64,000 nucleotides of DNA from Calcarisporiella thermophila CBS 279.70. Taxonomy: Eukaryota > Calcarisporiellomycota. The notes beneath the pieces were generated by a model, which made no database searches, was not told where the DNA came from, and was given only the letters and a program-made list of their open reading frames with translations. The stretch spans positions 134,515 to 198,514 of the forward strand of contig NW_027192202.1 of the NCBI RefSeq assembly GCF_041956535.1, written 5' to 3'. The position numbers were made by a program, and so were the translations under genes. The stretch's first letter is position 1; each line of letters opens with the position of its first letter. Shown here one piece after another: positions 44,395 to 55,972 of this stretch.

Positions 44395-46927
44395 ATGAGG
44401 TTCATCGCTCTGACAATAGCTTACCTTGGGGCACTTATGCTCTCACAAGCTGCTCCCAGTGGAAAACGTCGCGATCTAGAGGACACTTCGACCGATGCAC
44501 AGAATGAAAGTAAGCTGGGCATCCTCAATACCAATATAAACTCGGACACGTACTATCATCATCACCACCATCATCACGATGACTGGGACGATGACCATCA
44601 CCACCACGATGATTGGGACGATGATCACCACCAGCATCACCATTGGGACGACGATTTCGTCAAACGTAAAATTCCTGTAGAGTCCGAAAATAATGCACAA
44701 AATGAGAGCAAGCTAGGCCTCTTTAACACCAACTTTAACTCGGGAGTATATTATTCTCACGATCACCACTATCATGATGATGATTGGGACGATGATCACC
44801 ACCACGATGATTGGGATGACGATGATCATCACCATCACCATCACCATCACCATCATTGGGACGATGATTTCGCCAAGCGTGAAGTCCCTGAAGAATCCGA
44901 AAGTAGTGCACAAAATGAGAGTAAACTTGGCATTGGCATCCTAAACACTAATATTAACTCGGACACACATTACTCTCATGACCACCACCATCATGATGAT
45001 TGGGATGATGATCATCACCACCACGATCACCNNNNNNNNNNNNNNNNNNNNNNNNNNNNNNNNNNNNNNNNNNNNNNNNNNNNNNNNNNNNNNNNNNNNN
45101 NNNNNNNNNNNNNNNNNNNNNNNNNNNNNNNNNNNNNNNNNNNNNNNNNNNNNNNNNNNNNNNNNNNNNNNNNNNNNNNNNNNNNNNNNNNNNNNNNNNN
45201 NNNNNNNNNNNNNNNNNNNNNNNNNNNNNNNNNNNNNNNNNNNNNNNNNNNNNNNNNNNNNNNNNNNNNNNNNNNNNNNNNNNNNNNNNNNNNNNNNNNN
45301 NNNNNNNNNNNNNNNNNNNNNNNNNNNNNNNNNNNNNNNNNNNNNNNNNNNNNNNNNNNNNNNNNNNNNNNNNNNNNNNNNNNNNNNNNNNNNNNNNNNN
45401 NNNNNNNNNNNNNNNNNNNNNNNNNNNNNNNNNNNNNNNNNNNNNNNNNNNNNNNNNNNNNNNNNNNNNNNNNNNNNNNNNNNNNNNNNNNNNNNNNNNN
45501 NNNNNNNNNNNNNNNNNNNNNNNNNNNNNNNNNNNNNNNNNNNNNNNNNNNNNNNNNNNNNNNNNNNNNNNNNNNNNNNNNNNNNNNNNNNNNNNNNNNN
45601 NNNNNNNNNNNNNNNNNNNNNNNNNNNNNNNNNNNNNNNNNNNNNNNNNNNNNNNNNNNNNNNNNNNNNNNNNNNNNNNNNNNNNNNNNNNNNNNNNNNN
45701 NNNNNNNNNNNNNNNNNNNNNNNNNNNNNNNNNNNNNNNNNNNNNNNNNNNNNNNNNNNNNNNNNNNNNNNNNNNNNNNNNNNNNNNNNNNNNNNNNNNN
45801 NNNNNNNNNNNNNNNNNNNNNNNNNNNNNNNNNNNNNNNNNNNNNNNNNNNNNNNNNNNNNNNNNNNNNNNNNNNNNNNNNNNNNNNNNNNNNNNNNNNN
45901 NNNNNNNNNNNNNNNNNNNNNNNNNNNNNNCACCACTGGGGATGACGATTTCGCTAAACGTGAGGTCTCCGAGGATTCTGAGGGGAGTGCACAGAATGAG
46001 AGTAAGCTCGGTATTGGCATCCTAAACACCGATATCAACTCGGACACATATTACTCTCATGATCATCACCATCATGATTGGGATGACGATCATGATCACC
46101 ATCATCACCATCACCATCACCACTGGGATGACGATTTTGCAAAACGTGAGGTCTCCGAAGATTCTGAAGGAAGTGCACAGAATGAGAGTAAGCTCGGCAT
46201 TGGCATCCTAAACACCGATATTAACTCGGACACGTATTACTCTCATGACCACCACCACCATGATGATTGGGACGATGATCACCACCACCACCACGATCAC
46301 CATCACCACCACTGGGACGACGATTTCGCCAAGCGCGGAATTCTTGACGGATCCGGAAATAATGCACATGTGGGTAGCCATATAGGCGTTGGAAACTCCA
46401 ACTTTAACTCGGACTCACAATATGCTGAGAATAACAATGCCAATACCTACTCAGATGGCAATTGGGATAACTCAATCTATCAGTATGATGGAGGTGAACT
46501 CGAGAAACGTGGCATCCTGGATGGATCCGGAAATAATGCTCAGATCGGCAGCCATATTGGTGTTGGTAACACTAACACTAATTCACATTCCAACCATGCT
46601 GAGAACAGCAATGCAAACACTCATTCTGAAGGGGATTGGAATAATTCGATCTACCAAGGCGATGACTGGGACGATGATGATTGGGATGAAGACGACTGGG
46701 ACGATTTTAAAAAACGAGGAATCCTCGATGGATCATTGAACAACGTGCAGCTTGGTAGTCATATTGGAGTTGGTAATTCTAACACTAACTCACATTCCAA
46801 CCATGCTGAGAACAGTAATGCAAACACCCATTCAGATGGGGATTGGAATCATTCGATCTATCAGGGGGATGATGACTGGTGGGATGAGGACGATTTTGAT
46901 AAGCGCAGAGCCACCGCTCGATCTTAA
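44395..46927 (+). CDS. Secreted His/Asp/Trp-rich kexin-processed repeat precursor (type B), interrupted by a gap
   Basis: Start at 44395 with signal peptide MRFIALTIAYLGALMLSQAA, then GKRR and a tandem array of units each ending in (F/E/K)-x-KR. Five intact or partial His-rich units are visible, three before the gap and two after. Each has a short conserved head (SAQNESKLGIGILNT, NINSDT) and a tail of HHHH, DDWDDD and HWDDDFAKR. The last three units replace the His tail: GILDGSGNN...NANT...SIYQ with DDWDEDD, again ending in KR. The protein ends RATARS. The gap holds perhaps four to five more units. A single extra G right after the gap (GGGG at 45938-45941, GGG in sister repeats) breaks the frame. 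Predicted product: many secreted metal-binding-like peptides released by Kex2. No known family. Confidence 0.78.
44527..46910. repeat. Tandem minisatellite of about 180-210 bp units (CAT/CAC- and GAT/GAC-rich)
   Basis: DNA-level counterpart of the precursor repeats: His and Asp codons alternate in long runs of CAC/CAT and GAT/GAC. The two copies flanking 46130 are nearly identical, implying recent duplication or gene conversion, and explain the assembly gap. Confidence 0.85.
45032..45930. other. Assembly gap (899 N) inside the repeat array
   Basis: Unresolved bases within the His-rich array. The gap length keeps the upstream frame as far as His-His-Trp at 45931-45939. Confidence 0.99.
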
Positions 46928-47337
46928 TAGTACGTTTTTAGCTTAAAAAATTTGGTTAATTAATAACTGCTTCTACGCGTTTTAGTATTAATCGCTACTA
47001 TTAATTTTTGCATAATTACATATTGGATGAAAAATTATTATATTCAACCGGTTTTCCCTGGAAATACTGTGCTTTTTGTATGCCTGTGTTTTGTATGGAT
47101 TTATTCTTTAATGTTTATTGGTATTAATAATAAGTCTTTTTATGATAATTTATTTTCAGTATAGCCCGAGCTACATAATTGCCTAAATGGGGGATTTTCT
47201 CTCCGATTAACTTTAATACTCAGAATTCCAAGCCACTAGATTTTTCAAAAATATTTGCTAGTAAGAGTGAGGGGAAATATCTTTGTGAACCGTTCCTTTA
47301 TATTTCTACATCTCATCTTTTTATATCTGGCTCAAGG
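46928..47337. other. Intergenic
   Basis: AT-rich, no feature; leader of CWH43. Confidence 0.5.
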
Positions 47338-50300
47338 ATGAGCTCATCAAAAAACACCAATCCCCAAAAGAATAATGGGGTTGTGCTGGCTCGGGTAATG
47401 AAGGTGTTTGAGCACAATCATCTCTGTTGTTTTAATAGGATCTATTATTGAATTCACCAGGTATCCGGAGAGCTTGTTACTTATTCGCACACTCTTTTCG
47501 CCTACTGTGAGTACTTTCATCAGTATTATTTGTCTTCTTCTGGATTTGTTCCGCGTTTCTAGCATAATATTATAGCTTCTTATAGGCCATTTAGTAATCT
47601 TTTGTTTTAACTATTAGGCGCATTTTTTATTGCCCTCATCGTTGGATGCTACACTCACTACTACAAAATTGTCGAAAATGAATTTTATGGTTATCCAATA
47701 GTAAGCCTTTTTAATTTTGTTCCTTGAATATTATAAAGGATAAATTTTTCTCCAATTTTTAGGAATGGTTCCCTAGTGTTAGTGCAACTATTGGTGACCG
47801 CTATCCCGCGCGTGCTATTTTTCAAATTTTTATTGCTTTAACTTCGGGTAAGATTCTGTTCTGAGTAAAGGCATTTTCACTTTTCTACACTTATCCACTT
47901 TCTTCTAGGACCTCGCTTTGCCCTTGTTTTCCTTTGGTATCTTATCTCTGTGCGTAATAAGCCTGGAGCCCACGTCTGGCAGAAATCTTTATTGATTGTG
48001 GGGCTTCTACGCACTGTTGCATGCGGAGGCTGGGTCTACGTTACTTCTACAGATGACCATTTTCTGCACGACGTAGCCATGATAACTTATCTCGTGCTTA
48101 CCCTCCCTTGGATGGTAGGCGGGATTCTGAGCACGCCCATAGAACTCCAACGCTCGCTACGGATGCGCAAGAGGCTCTGCTACACATTTTTTGGAAGTTT
48201 AATACCTCTGGTTTACTTGTTTATTCAACACAAAGTACACCATGTACCTGGGGGTAAATTTTGTCCTTGTTATATTTTCTTTTCAGTATTTAACTCTGAT
48301 AATTTTAATGTAGCCTATACCTACTATGCATTCTTTGAGTGGTCTCTTATTTTATACGATGTTGCCTTTGATGCAGCTACTGCATTCGATTTCTGTCAAT
48401 TTGAGTTGAATATTGTGGATATTTCTGGCATCAGTTCAATGCCATCAAGTAATCAAGGGTAAGCACTCTAAAAAAATGATATATATGATGTGTCGTTTAA
48501 CTATTTTTATCATTTTAGTGCTAAAAAATCCTCTAGACTTACACCTACGCCTTTTGCGGAAATTCGTGGATTCGTGTCCGAGGTGTATTTGTGTAAGTAT
48601 ATACATATCATTATGCTTATACTTACTATTCTGGTATAAACTCTATACTCTCTTATGCACAGCTTTTGTTTTCTGGAGTATGTTGACATCACTTGCACTT
48701 TTAATTTGGTATTTTCCACTGTGGCATATGGGGCTTTCAGGATATGAAGCGTTCCTTTTCATCACTCTCTCACCTATGCTACTTGGTATTAACTCTCTCC
48801 GCAGAGTTGTCAGCTCTTACCGAGGATTCTTTCACCTTATCTCGCTTATATCGCTTGCCTCATACAAAATTTCCGATCCGACCAACCGTCTCACGGTTGC
48901 TGCCATTGGCCTCTCAATTAGTATTCTCACCTATACCGCCTCTTGGGTAGACCTAAAAGCACGCTCTGGTCGCCTTGAGCGAGACGCTATTGCTATTGTT
49001 CTCGGCCTCATTTTACATAATGTCGTGAAGTTAGCATGGTGGGCTAACAACCCCATTTGGCCCATCATGCATGGACCCAATGGCGGGCGCAATGGCCTCG
49101 GATTGGCACTCGCAGTGATTGCATGCATTGATTTAATAATTCGTGATTCAATGGTACCCTCTGTACGGATTGCATCAGACAAAACTCGTCCGAAAAAACA
49201 CTGGCTTAGTGCATCCTTTGGACTTGGTGCGCTTCTATTTGCACTTCACTCTCAACTTACCGATACGTCTGCCCTCATGCGCTGGGTGGTCGATGGATAC
49301 CCGAACACCGGCCCAATGCCTATTCCTTGGGCCCCCTTACCAATTGCTGCTATGGTTATCGGTGTCATGCTCTCCATGAACCGTCGTATAACTACTAGCT
49401 GGCTGTGGTATCTAATTGGTTGCGCTGGTAGTGCCATCCTTGTGCTTTATTCAGCTTGGAACGCATATTTTGGTGCCCTGCTTTTGACGATTTACCTTAT
49501 CTCAATTACCCCTGCGTTTATAATCTCTGCGTCAAACTACCCTCCTGGTCGTACCTTCTTTACTGCCATGATGTGGTACAACATTCTCTGTTTGGCTCAT
49601 GTGTGGGTTGTGGCTTATGCGTTCGTGCCGCTGGGTGAATATCTTCGAGAGCGTACTTGGGTTGTTGTTCTTATTACAATGTTGTCTATTGGATGGGGTG
49701 TTTATAATGCCAAGTCAATGCCCACTCCCAAAACCATTCAACTTAATGTTTCGAAAAGTGTTCGACGCTATGCGCGTGTAGTCTCCATAATACTACTGCT
49801 TTTATCGGGTGGCATTACAATGATGCGTGTATCAATGGCCAAAACACCAGCGCCCTACCACCCCGAGAATAAATCTTTCACCGCTGGTATTTGGACTATT
49901 CATTTTGCTCTCGACGATGATATGTGGGCAAGCGAGGTACGAATGCGAGATGTTATTAAAGAATTGGAAGTAGATGTGATTGGTGAGTATGCATCCATTT
50001 CTTTTCCGTATAACACTATAGTATTCATATGTGTTGCTAACCATTCACTTTCTTTCGTATATTTTTTTAAGGTCTCTTGGAATCCGATACGATGCGAATC
50101 ATCATGGGCAATCGGGATCATACTCAATTCCTATCTGAAGACCTAGGCATGTACGTAGACTATGGTCCAGCCACTAGCAAACATACATGGGGTTGCGCTA
50201 TGCTTAGCAAATTCCCCATTATCAACTCTACACACTATCTGCTACCATCACCAAAAGGTGAGCTTGCCTGCGCTATCCATGCCACTCTTGATGTCTATGG

Positions 50301-50775
50301 ACAACCAGTCGATTTCATTGTAAGCCACAACGGCCAAGAAGAGGATCTACTTGACCGTCAATTGCAGACACGTGAACTTTCACGTATCATGCGCGAATCC
50401 CCTAATCCATTTGTGTTTTTGGGTTATGTGGTGACAAAGCCTTTTGGTGAATTATATCAGACGATGGTCAATGACGGAAAGGTTCACGATATCGACACCT
50501 CTGATAGTTGGGATCGTTGGTGCGAATATATCTTCTATCGTGGACTGAAGCGCACTGGCTATGCACGTGTATCGCATGGAAAAATCACCGATACCGAGAT
50601 ACAACTCGGGAAGTTCCAAGTGTTGGATAATCCGCACACTTGGGAAGGCCCAAGTTACAACCGTATAGAAGAGAAAGATGTTCCCAATGAACTGCGATTC
50701 CCCAAGCAGTTTTATCCACCGGGAGTTCGTGGACATCGGTACCACGTGTTTGATGAGCCAAGATACTTCAATTAG
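47338..50775 (+). CDS. CWH43: CWH43-type GPI-lipid remodelling protein
   Basis: ER membrane protein that installs ceramide on GPI anchors. Nine exons (47338-47394, 47461-47506, 47618-47700, 47763-47847, 47909-48253, 48314-48458, 48519-48592, 48663-49982, 50072-50775), 952 aa with every junction in frame. The N-terminal FRAG1/PGAP2-like half has [50 protein letters not shown] and [18 protein letters not shown]. Many membrane segments follow, including [18 protein letters not shown]. The C-terminal endonuclease/exonuclease/phosphatase-like domain shows [56 protein letters not shown] and [13 protein letters not shown]. In yeast both halves are needed. Its presence fits the neighbouring GPI-anchored proteins. 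Confidence 0.93.
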
Positions 50776-51332
50776 ATGTGTGTGCATTTTTGGATTATAA
50801 AAACTACTCTGCTATATAACAAAAATAAAATATATTTTCTACAATTATGGAATAATCTCCACTTTTGTAATTTTTTACATGCAAAATTATCAACCGTTAA
50901 AACTCTACAGTTTTACGTAGATATTTTAAGTTATTTACTATTGGCCAAATACGTGAGTAATGCGGAATTTGAACTAGATATGTTCAAAAGTGGCCTGATA
51001 AATAACTCTGGCTCAGAATTGTCCTTATTGTATGCCCTGTTGGAATTAGCCACTTAAAGGCTCTCGAACATTATGCTTTTTTTTCCCGCGGTTGTAGATA
51101 TATTGCCATTGTTGGTATGATACCGGCGGTACCCAGCGCAATCTGGAAAATAAATGAAGTTGTAGTGTCGATTAGAAATATTTATATACGTTTAGTTTAT
51201 TGTATATAACTAAGCATGGCGATTTTAATGTTTTCAAATATAAAATGATTTATAATAATAATATTTAATTTATATGCATTATATGAAGAGAAGAAGTAGC
51301 ATATATGAATATTATTACTATATGCTATCTAA
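50776..51332. other. Convergent intergenic
   Basis: Very AT-rich 3' flanks of CWH43 and the MFS gene. A 93-codon plus frame at 50776-51057 directly follows the CWH43 stop and has no family match; treated as non-coding. Confidence 0.5.
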
Positions 51333-52801
51333 CTAATCACTGGTGGAGAGTCTGCTTTTTAGCAGTAGACCCAAGCCTCCAGATACCAAACAAAGGGCAA
51401 TTGGAATAGCGTAGACCTTGGAAGCCAGGAGGGGAGTTCCCACCTCTGGTGCTGCAATCTTGGCAATTGCCAGCATCCCGATCATCCAGGGCATCAATGA
51501 CACCGTGTATTTTGGTTCAATCAGTTTTGAAAAGAGGCTTGGATGGACACCTGCTTGAAGATTGTACGCGGTATAGCATATGGTTGCCCCAAGAATCCAA
51601 ACAATTTGAGTGCCTACCGACTCGGAATTCAAAACGAGCACGAGTAGCATAATCAAATTACCAATAAACACCACAAAAAAGCTGTAGGCACTTAGGAGGA
51701 TCTCTGCTTGCCCAGGTCCGGAGAATTTTTTGAGAAATGCGTTCAAGTTGTGCGAAAACAAAGGCCCGATCATCGACACAATTAGGATTGCGGCCATTAT
51801 ACCACCCTGGAGACTGGTGCCATAGTGGAATATCTCCCAGAAAGTATACGGCATAAGAAATTGTACCGTTGACACTGCGAAAGCCGACGAAAACTGGAGA
51901 AACAGCAGTGCTGAGGGTCCAACTTTAAATATTTCACGAATACCTTGCATGGGAGAGACCGCTAACATATATAAAAAAAAGATCAGACAAAGTCTCTAGA
52001 TCTCTATTCATCTTCAATGGTACCTGGTCGCTTGATATCTTTTAGTTTAAGTGCAACAATTATGTTAAGTATTACCGTGAGAAGAGTGTTGAAAAGAGGA
52101 GGTGCAGTATAGTTGTTGATGTGATAGTGTCCAATGTAAAAGTTGCACAGCCCTAATAAACTTGCAAGGCCTATATATGTTTTAGTTGCTGTTTTGAAGG
52201 AAAAATTACTATCACTGTGCCTACCTGGGCTCACTAAGCCTAATATCATAAAGGTACGGAACATTGACATTGCCTGTAATCGTTCCTCCTTTGTGGTAGC
52301 AACCGCTATATACGCGTTCCCTAATGACCCGGAACCCTCTGCGGCGCCACAAAGGGTTCTGCCTACTACAACCCATCCGACATGATTCAAAGCACCAGGC
52401 GATGCAAGTGAATAGAGTAAATTCCCCACGCAATACAAGAACATAAGGCTCACAACCACCAATTTGAGGCTACCAATTTTCTCCGCAATATAACCGACGC
52501 TAAAACTGACGATTATCTGAGCCACAGCAGTGAGTGAAAGAGTAAGAGCATAATAGTAACTAGCTTGATCTGACGTTAAACTTTGAATATAGGGGTATAT
52601 GGAGTTGAGATAAAGAGACATATCAATAGAAAATGCAACTATAATGATAAAGATGGGGTAGAGATCTTTGAGAAGCTGCCAGCCGTTACGTCTCTGTGGC
52701 TTGGTTTCAACTTCCTTTTCGGCCGTGTGTCCTTCTTCGAGTTTGGCATCATTCTCCAAGTTTTTTTCGTCAAGTGCCACGCAACTACTGGTATTAGACA
52801 T
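51333..52801 (-). CDS. MFS transporter, MFSD8/CLN7-like
   Basis: Major-facilitator membrane carrier, 450 aa, three exons (52801-52225, 52170-52024, 51961-51333; introns 54 and 62 nt). The start at 52801 (MSNTSSCVALDEK) is preferred over an in-frame Met 32 codons upstream. The first half has LYPIFIIIVAFSIDMSLYLN, SIYPYIQSLTSDQASYYYAL, VGYIAEKIGSLKL (the A-type loop between TM2 and TM3), and GRTLCGAAEGSGSLGNAYIA with TTKEERLQAMSMF, the pattern of the MFSD8/lysosomal group. Intron 2 removes a stop-containing segment and joins IKRP to AVSPMQGIREIF. Substrate unknown. Divergent from the P450 gene. Confidence 0.82.
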
Positions 52802-53780
52802 ATTTACAAAACCAAGAAAAATGACAAGATGTATGTGATTTTCCCTCACTAGAATGGATTTCTTATATATTATTCTTGAAATTAAATTACTTGGCATCCC
52901 TCATAATCCCTGGCCGCGGAAAAGTTGATTTCGGCTCGGACAACCGGAATAAATGCGGCTCGGACAGCATTTTTAATTCGGATCGGAGAAAAAAAACTGC
53001 TGGTAAGCCACTTTCCGACTGTCCGAAATCTTTATTTAAGCCACCATTTTTATAAGGAAATTCAATCCAAAAAGATTGAAAAATAACCTAAAATGAGCTC
53101 GGGATGGGATCATTTATTTTTAACTTTTTAGCTTAGAAGTAAACCAATCAATTTTGGTGGTATACCACGTTTAAATTTTTGGCTATTGGACTCGGGGTTA
53201 AAAGCTCTGCTTCAGAGGCAAGTTGATTTGAATCTAAATAGGCGATTAATTTGTGGATATCAGCTACTCTTTAACGAAAATAACTTTGCGTCTTAATATT
53301 ATAAAATATGAATTAAACTACTCACCCTGAAGGGTCTCCTGATATGCAACTAATGATACATGAAAAAAAAATAAAATCCAATCTTGGAGTCACAATTGCG
53401 TGTTATTGGTACAAACATTGGATGCATTATTATTTTCAATATCATAATTTTTTTTGAAAGATGCCCTGAATTCAATTAATTTAGAACTCAAACCTGGAAA
53501 TTAAATTTCGCGGTTAATAATTATCACGGCTTGTACTATGTGCATGGCCGAAGATATTTCTTATCTAAGAAAGAGCTACGTTGCGCCTTGTTACAAACCG
53601 CCACCTTTGTGCTCGATTACGCATTGTCTTCCCGAGGTTACCGCGTTCATATACCAGGATTTTATTCATAAAGAGGACAAAAGCCCACCAATATACCCCA
53701 CGTCATTATCCTTCCCCAAAATTTATATATATTCTTCTCGTATTCGTGTTAGAACCAATTTCATTACTTTATCCATTAAG
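52802..53780. other. Divergent MFS/P450 intergenic region
   Basis: About 980 bp, AT-rich, with a compact cluster of CGG-containing motifs close to the MFS start (listed separately). A plus-strand open stretch upstream of the P450 start is in frame but lacks support. Confidence 0.5.
52932..53028. promoter_or_regulatory. Repeated CGGCTCGGACA motif upstream of the MFS gene
   Basis: Two exact direct copies of CGGCTCGGACA (52932-52942, 52956-52966), 24 bp apart, and an inverted TGTCCGA core at 53020-53026, about 130-225 bp upstream of the transporter start. CGG-containing repeats are typical targets of fungal Zn2Cys6 activators. Function is inferred. Confidence 0.4.
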
Positions 53781-55972
53781 ATGTTGAAACTTGATTTTTC
53801 TGCCCAAGGATTTCCTGAGGCAATCATGGAATTGGCTAATAATTTGGGGACACGAGAGCGTGCTGTTCTTAGCGCTGCCATTGTTGCCTCTGTTTGGCCG
53901 ATTGTTTTACCCCTTGGAAAAAGTCTATATGAGGTAGGGTGACTCTAGCAAGAATATTAATTTCCATAGCATTTATGGAGCCTTCATACTAATAAATTAA
54001 TCACCAACATAACCACTCAAAACCATAGCGATATCTTACTTCCAAGCATAAATGGGTTAACTCAACTGGTGAAGATGTTAACGGTCCTCCAGTGTCACTT
54101 CCTCATGGTTCTCGTTTTGAGCGCTTCAGTAGAGGAAAAGCCATGACTCGAGAGTACTATGAACAATACGGCCATGTCTATCGCATCTGGAACGGAAGTC
54201 TTCCAGAGCTGTGAGTATCTGTGTATATGAGTTTGACTAATAATTGCTAATTGTTACTCCTTAGAGTTCTATCAAGCTCTGATGACATTGCTGTATATTA
54301 CAAAGATTCCAAGTAAGAAAATATTCATAATATTTTGTATATTATAATTTAGTCAACTTATTTAATATTATTAAATATTCATAAGAGCACACATGAAAAA
54401 CGAGTCTATAGGGTTTGGAGCTTTTTTCCATCGTCTCCTGGGTGACTGTGTCGGAGTTCAGCATGGTTTGTAGCAACTGAGCACTACATATTGGAGACTT
54501 TCTAATCTTATTTTTATATATAGGAGAGGATTGGAAACGTGTTCGCTCCATTGTCGATCCACATTACACCTACAAAGTAGCAAATAATTTTGCCTCAGAG
54601 ATTATTAGCGATGTTTACGAATGGATAGATAAACTTCCAAACAATGCCAGCAGGTCGCATTCTCATGAAGATATTCTAGTTGCCGATTCTATGAATATCG
54701 TCAAGCATTTGCCTTTCGGGATGATTGCCAAGACGATCTATGGTCAACTAACGCCCGATGACCAAATTCGTCTCAGAGATATGAATGAGGATCATGAAAA
54801 ACTCGTAGAGATCGCTTTTTTGGGTCAATGGGCGAAATACTCGTGGTATCGCTGGTTACCAACAGAAGCAAATCGTATGATGGATAAGTACTTGGGCTCT
54901 TGGGAAGCATTCAATATCGAAATGGTTAAAAGAGCACGCAAGGTATGAAAAATAATATGTTAGTAATATACCTATTAGGAAATAGAAGCTAATTATATCG
55001 GTATATCTCTTCTTTAGCTTGATCAACCTGACGCAGCATCCACTATGTACAGCTCAGTTGAATCCGGAAAAATGCGCCTGGTTGAAGTAGCTATTCATAT
55101 CTATCTCTGCACAACTACACGATTCAATTGATTATGCATTTATTTTCATAGTTCTTACAGACTCTAGATGAGATTTTATTCACAAATATTGATGTCACTA
55201 GCAGTGTGCTTGCATGGGCTCTCATTAATGTTGCGCGTAATTCTCGTGTACAGTCTAAACTTCGCGTTGAGATTCTTGATATTCTTGGTGATAAAAGCGG
55301 CCCCGAGCTTATGTCTACTATTGAAAAATATATCAATCGACAAGACACATTGCTACATTACACATACTTAGAGTCAGCGCGCTTGAACCCTATAGCCTGT
55401 AAGTTCAGTTTGGAATAAACTCTTTTGAAATAAACTCTAATTTTTCTATATAGGGCTGAGTTTACCTGAGGTTACAAGCGAAGACAAAATCCTTGGAAAC
55501 GGATATAAAATTCCGAAAGGGGTAAGCAATTTACTTGGATTACATTTATTTATCTATAATTAATTGTAAAATTTCCCTATAGACTAGCGTTGTTATTGCA
55601 ACTAATATCTTGAACACAAAAGATCCTGTCTGGGGCAATGATGGAGATGTATTTAGACCTGAACGTTTTGCAACCCTATCTCCTAATCAGTATCGTTACA
55701 GGTAATGAAACCTTAATTATATATCGATATATGTCAACTATGATCTGACATTCTTATAAATCTTAAGTTTTTGGCGCTTTGGTATGGGCACACGCCAATG
55801 TGTTGGAAAATATTTCGCTCCTTTAATGATAAAATCGCTCATCACCGCGATTCTTTCTAAATACAATATTTCGGTCGTTGGCCATGATGAGTGTTCGGAG
55901 ATCCCAACTCGACCTGATCGATTTGTGTCCACTCCGATTGCTGAGCTCAAATTTACTCCTTTAACTTTATAG
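53781..55972 (+). CDS. Cytochrome P450 monooxygenase
   Basis: Heme-thiolate oxygenase, ER-anchored. Ten exons (53781-53933, 54029-54210, 54265-54312, 54386-54465, 54524-54942, 55018-55086, 55161-55398, 55454-55521, 55583-55701, 55768-55972), 526 aa, all junctions in frame. N-terminal anchor AVLSAAIVASVWPIVLPLG. GEDWKRVRSIVDPHY is the helix C motif. TLDEILFTNIDVTSSVLAWA is helix I, with Asn-Ile-Asp-Val-Thr at the oxygen-activation site. TYLESARLNP carries the ExxR of helix K. FRPERF is the PERF motif. The heme loop is FWRFGMGTRQCVGKYF with the cysteine ligand. The third exon is 48 nt. The CYP family and substrate are unknown; pairing with an MFS carrier suggests a detoxification or small metabolite role. 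Confidence 0.93.

Noticed and set aside
44476-46047. Minus-strand Val/Met/Ile-rich frames opposite the His-rich repeats
   Set aside because: Reverse complements of His/Asp codon runs automatically read as Val/Met/Ile; they only look like membrane proteins.
44527-46910. CRISPR-like array
   Set aside because: The direct repeats are coding, contiguous and of protein-repeat length; there are no unique spacers and the genome is eukaryotic.
46389-46946. Thr/Met-rich second frame in the NANT-type repeats
   Set aside because: Out-of-frame reading of the same repeat array; no signal peptide, and the KR spacing is lost.
52004-52023. Stop at 52004 as the end of a truncated MFS protein
   Set aside because: A 62-nt intron removes it and restores a full-length transporter.
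53538-53780. In-frame N-terminal extension of the P450
   Set aside because: Adds about 80 residues before the membrane anchor without family support; the ATG at 53781 gives a normal P450 length.
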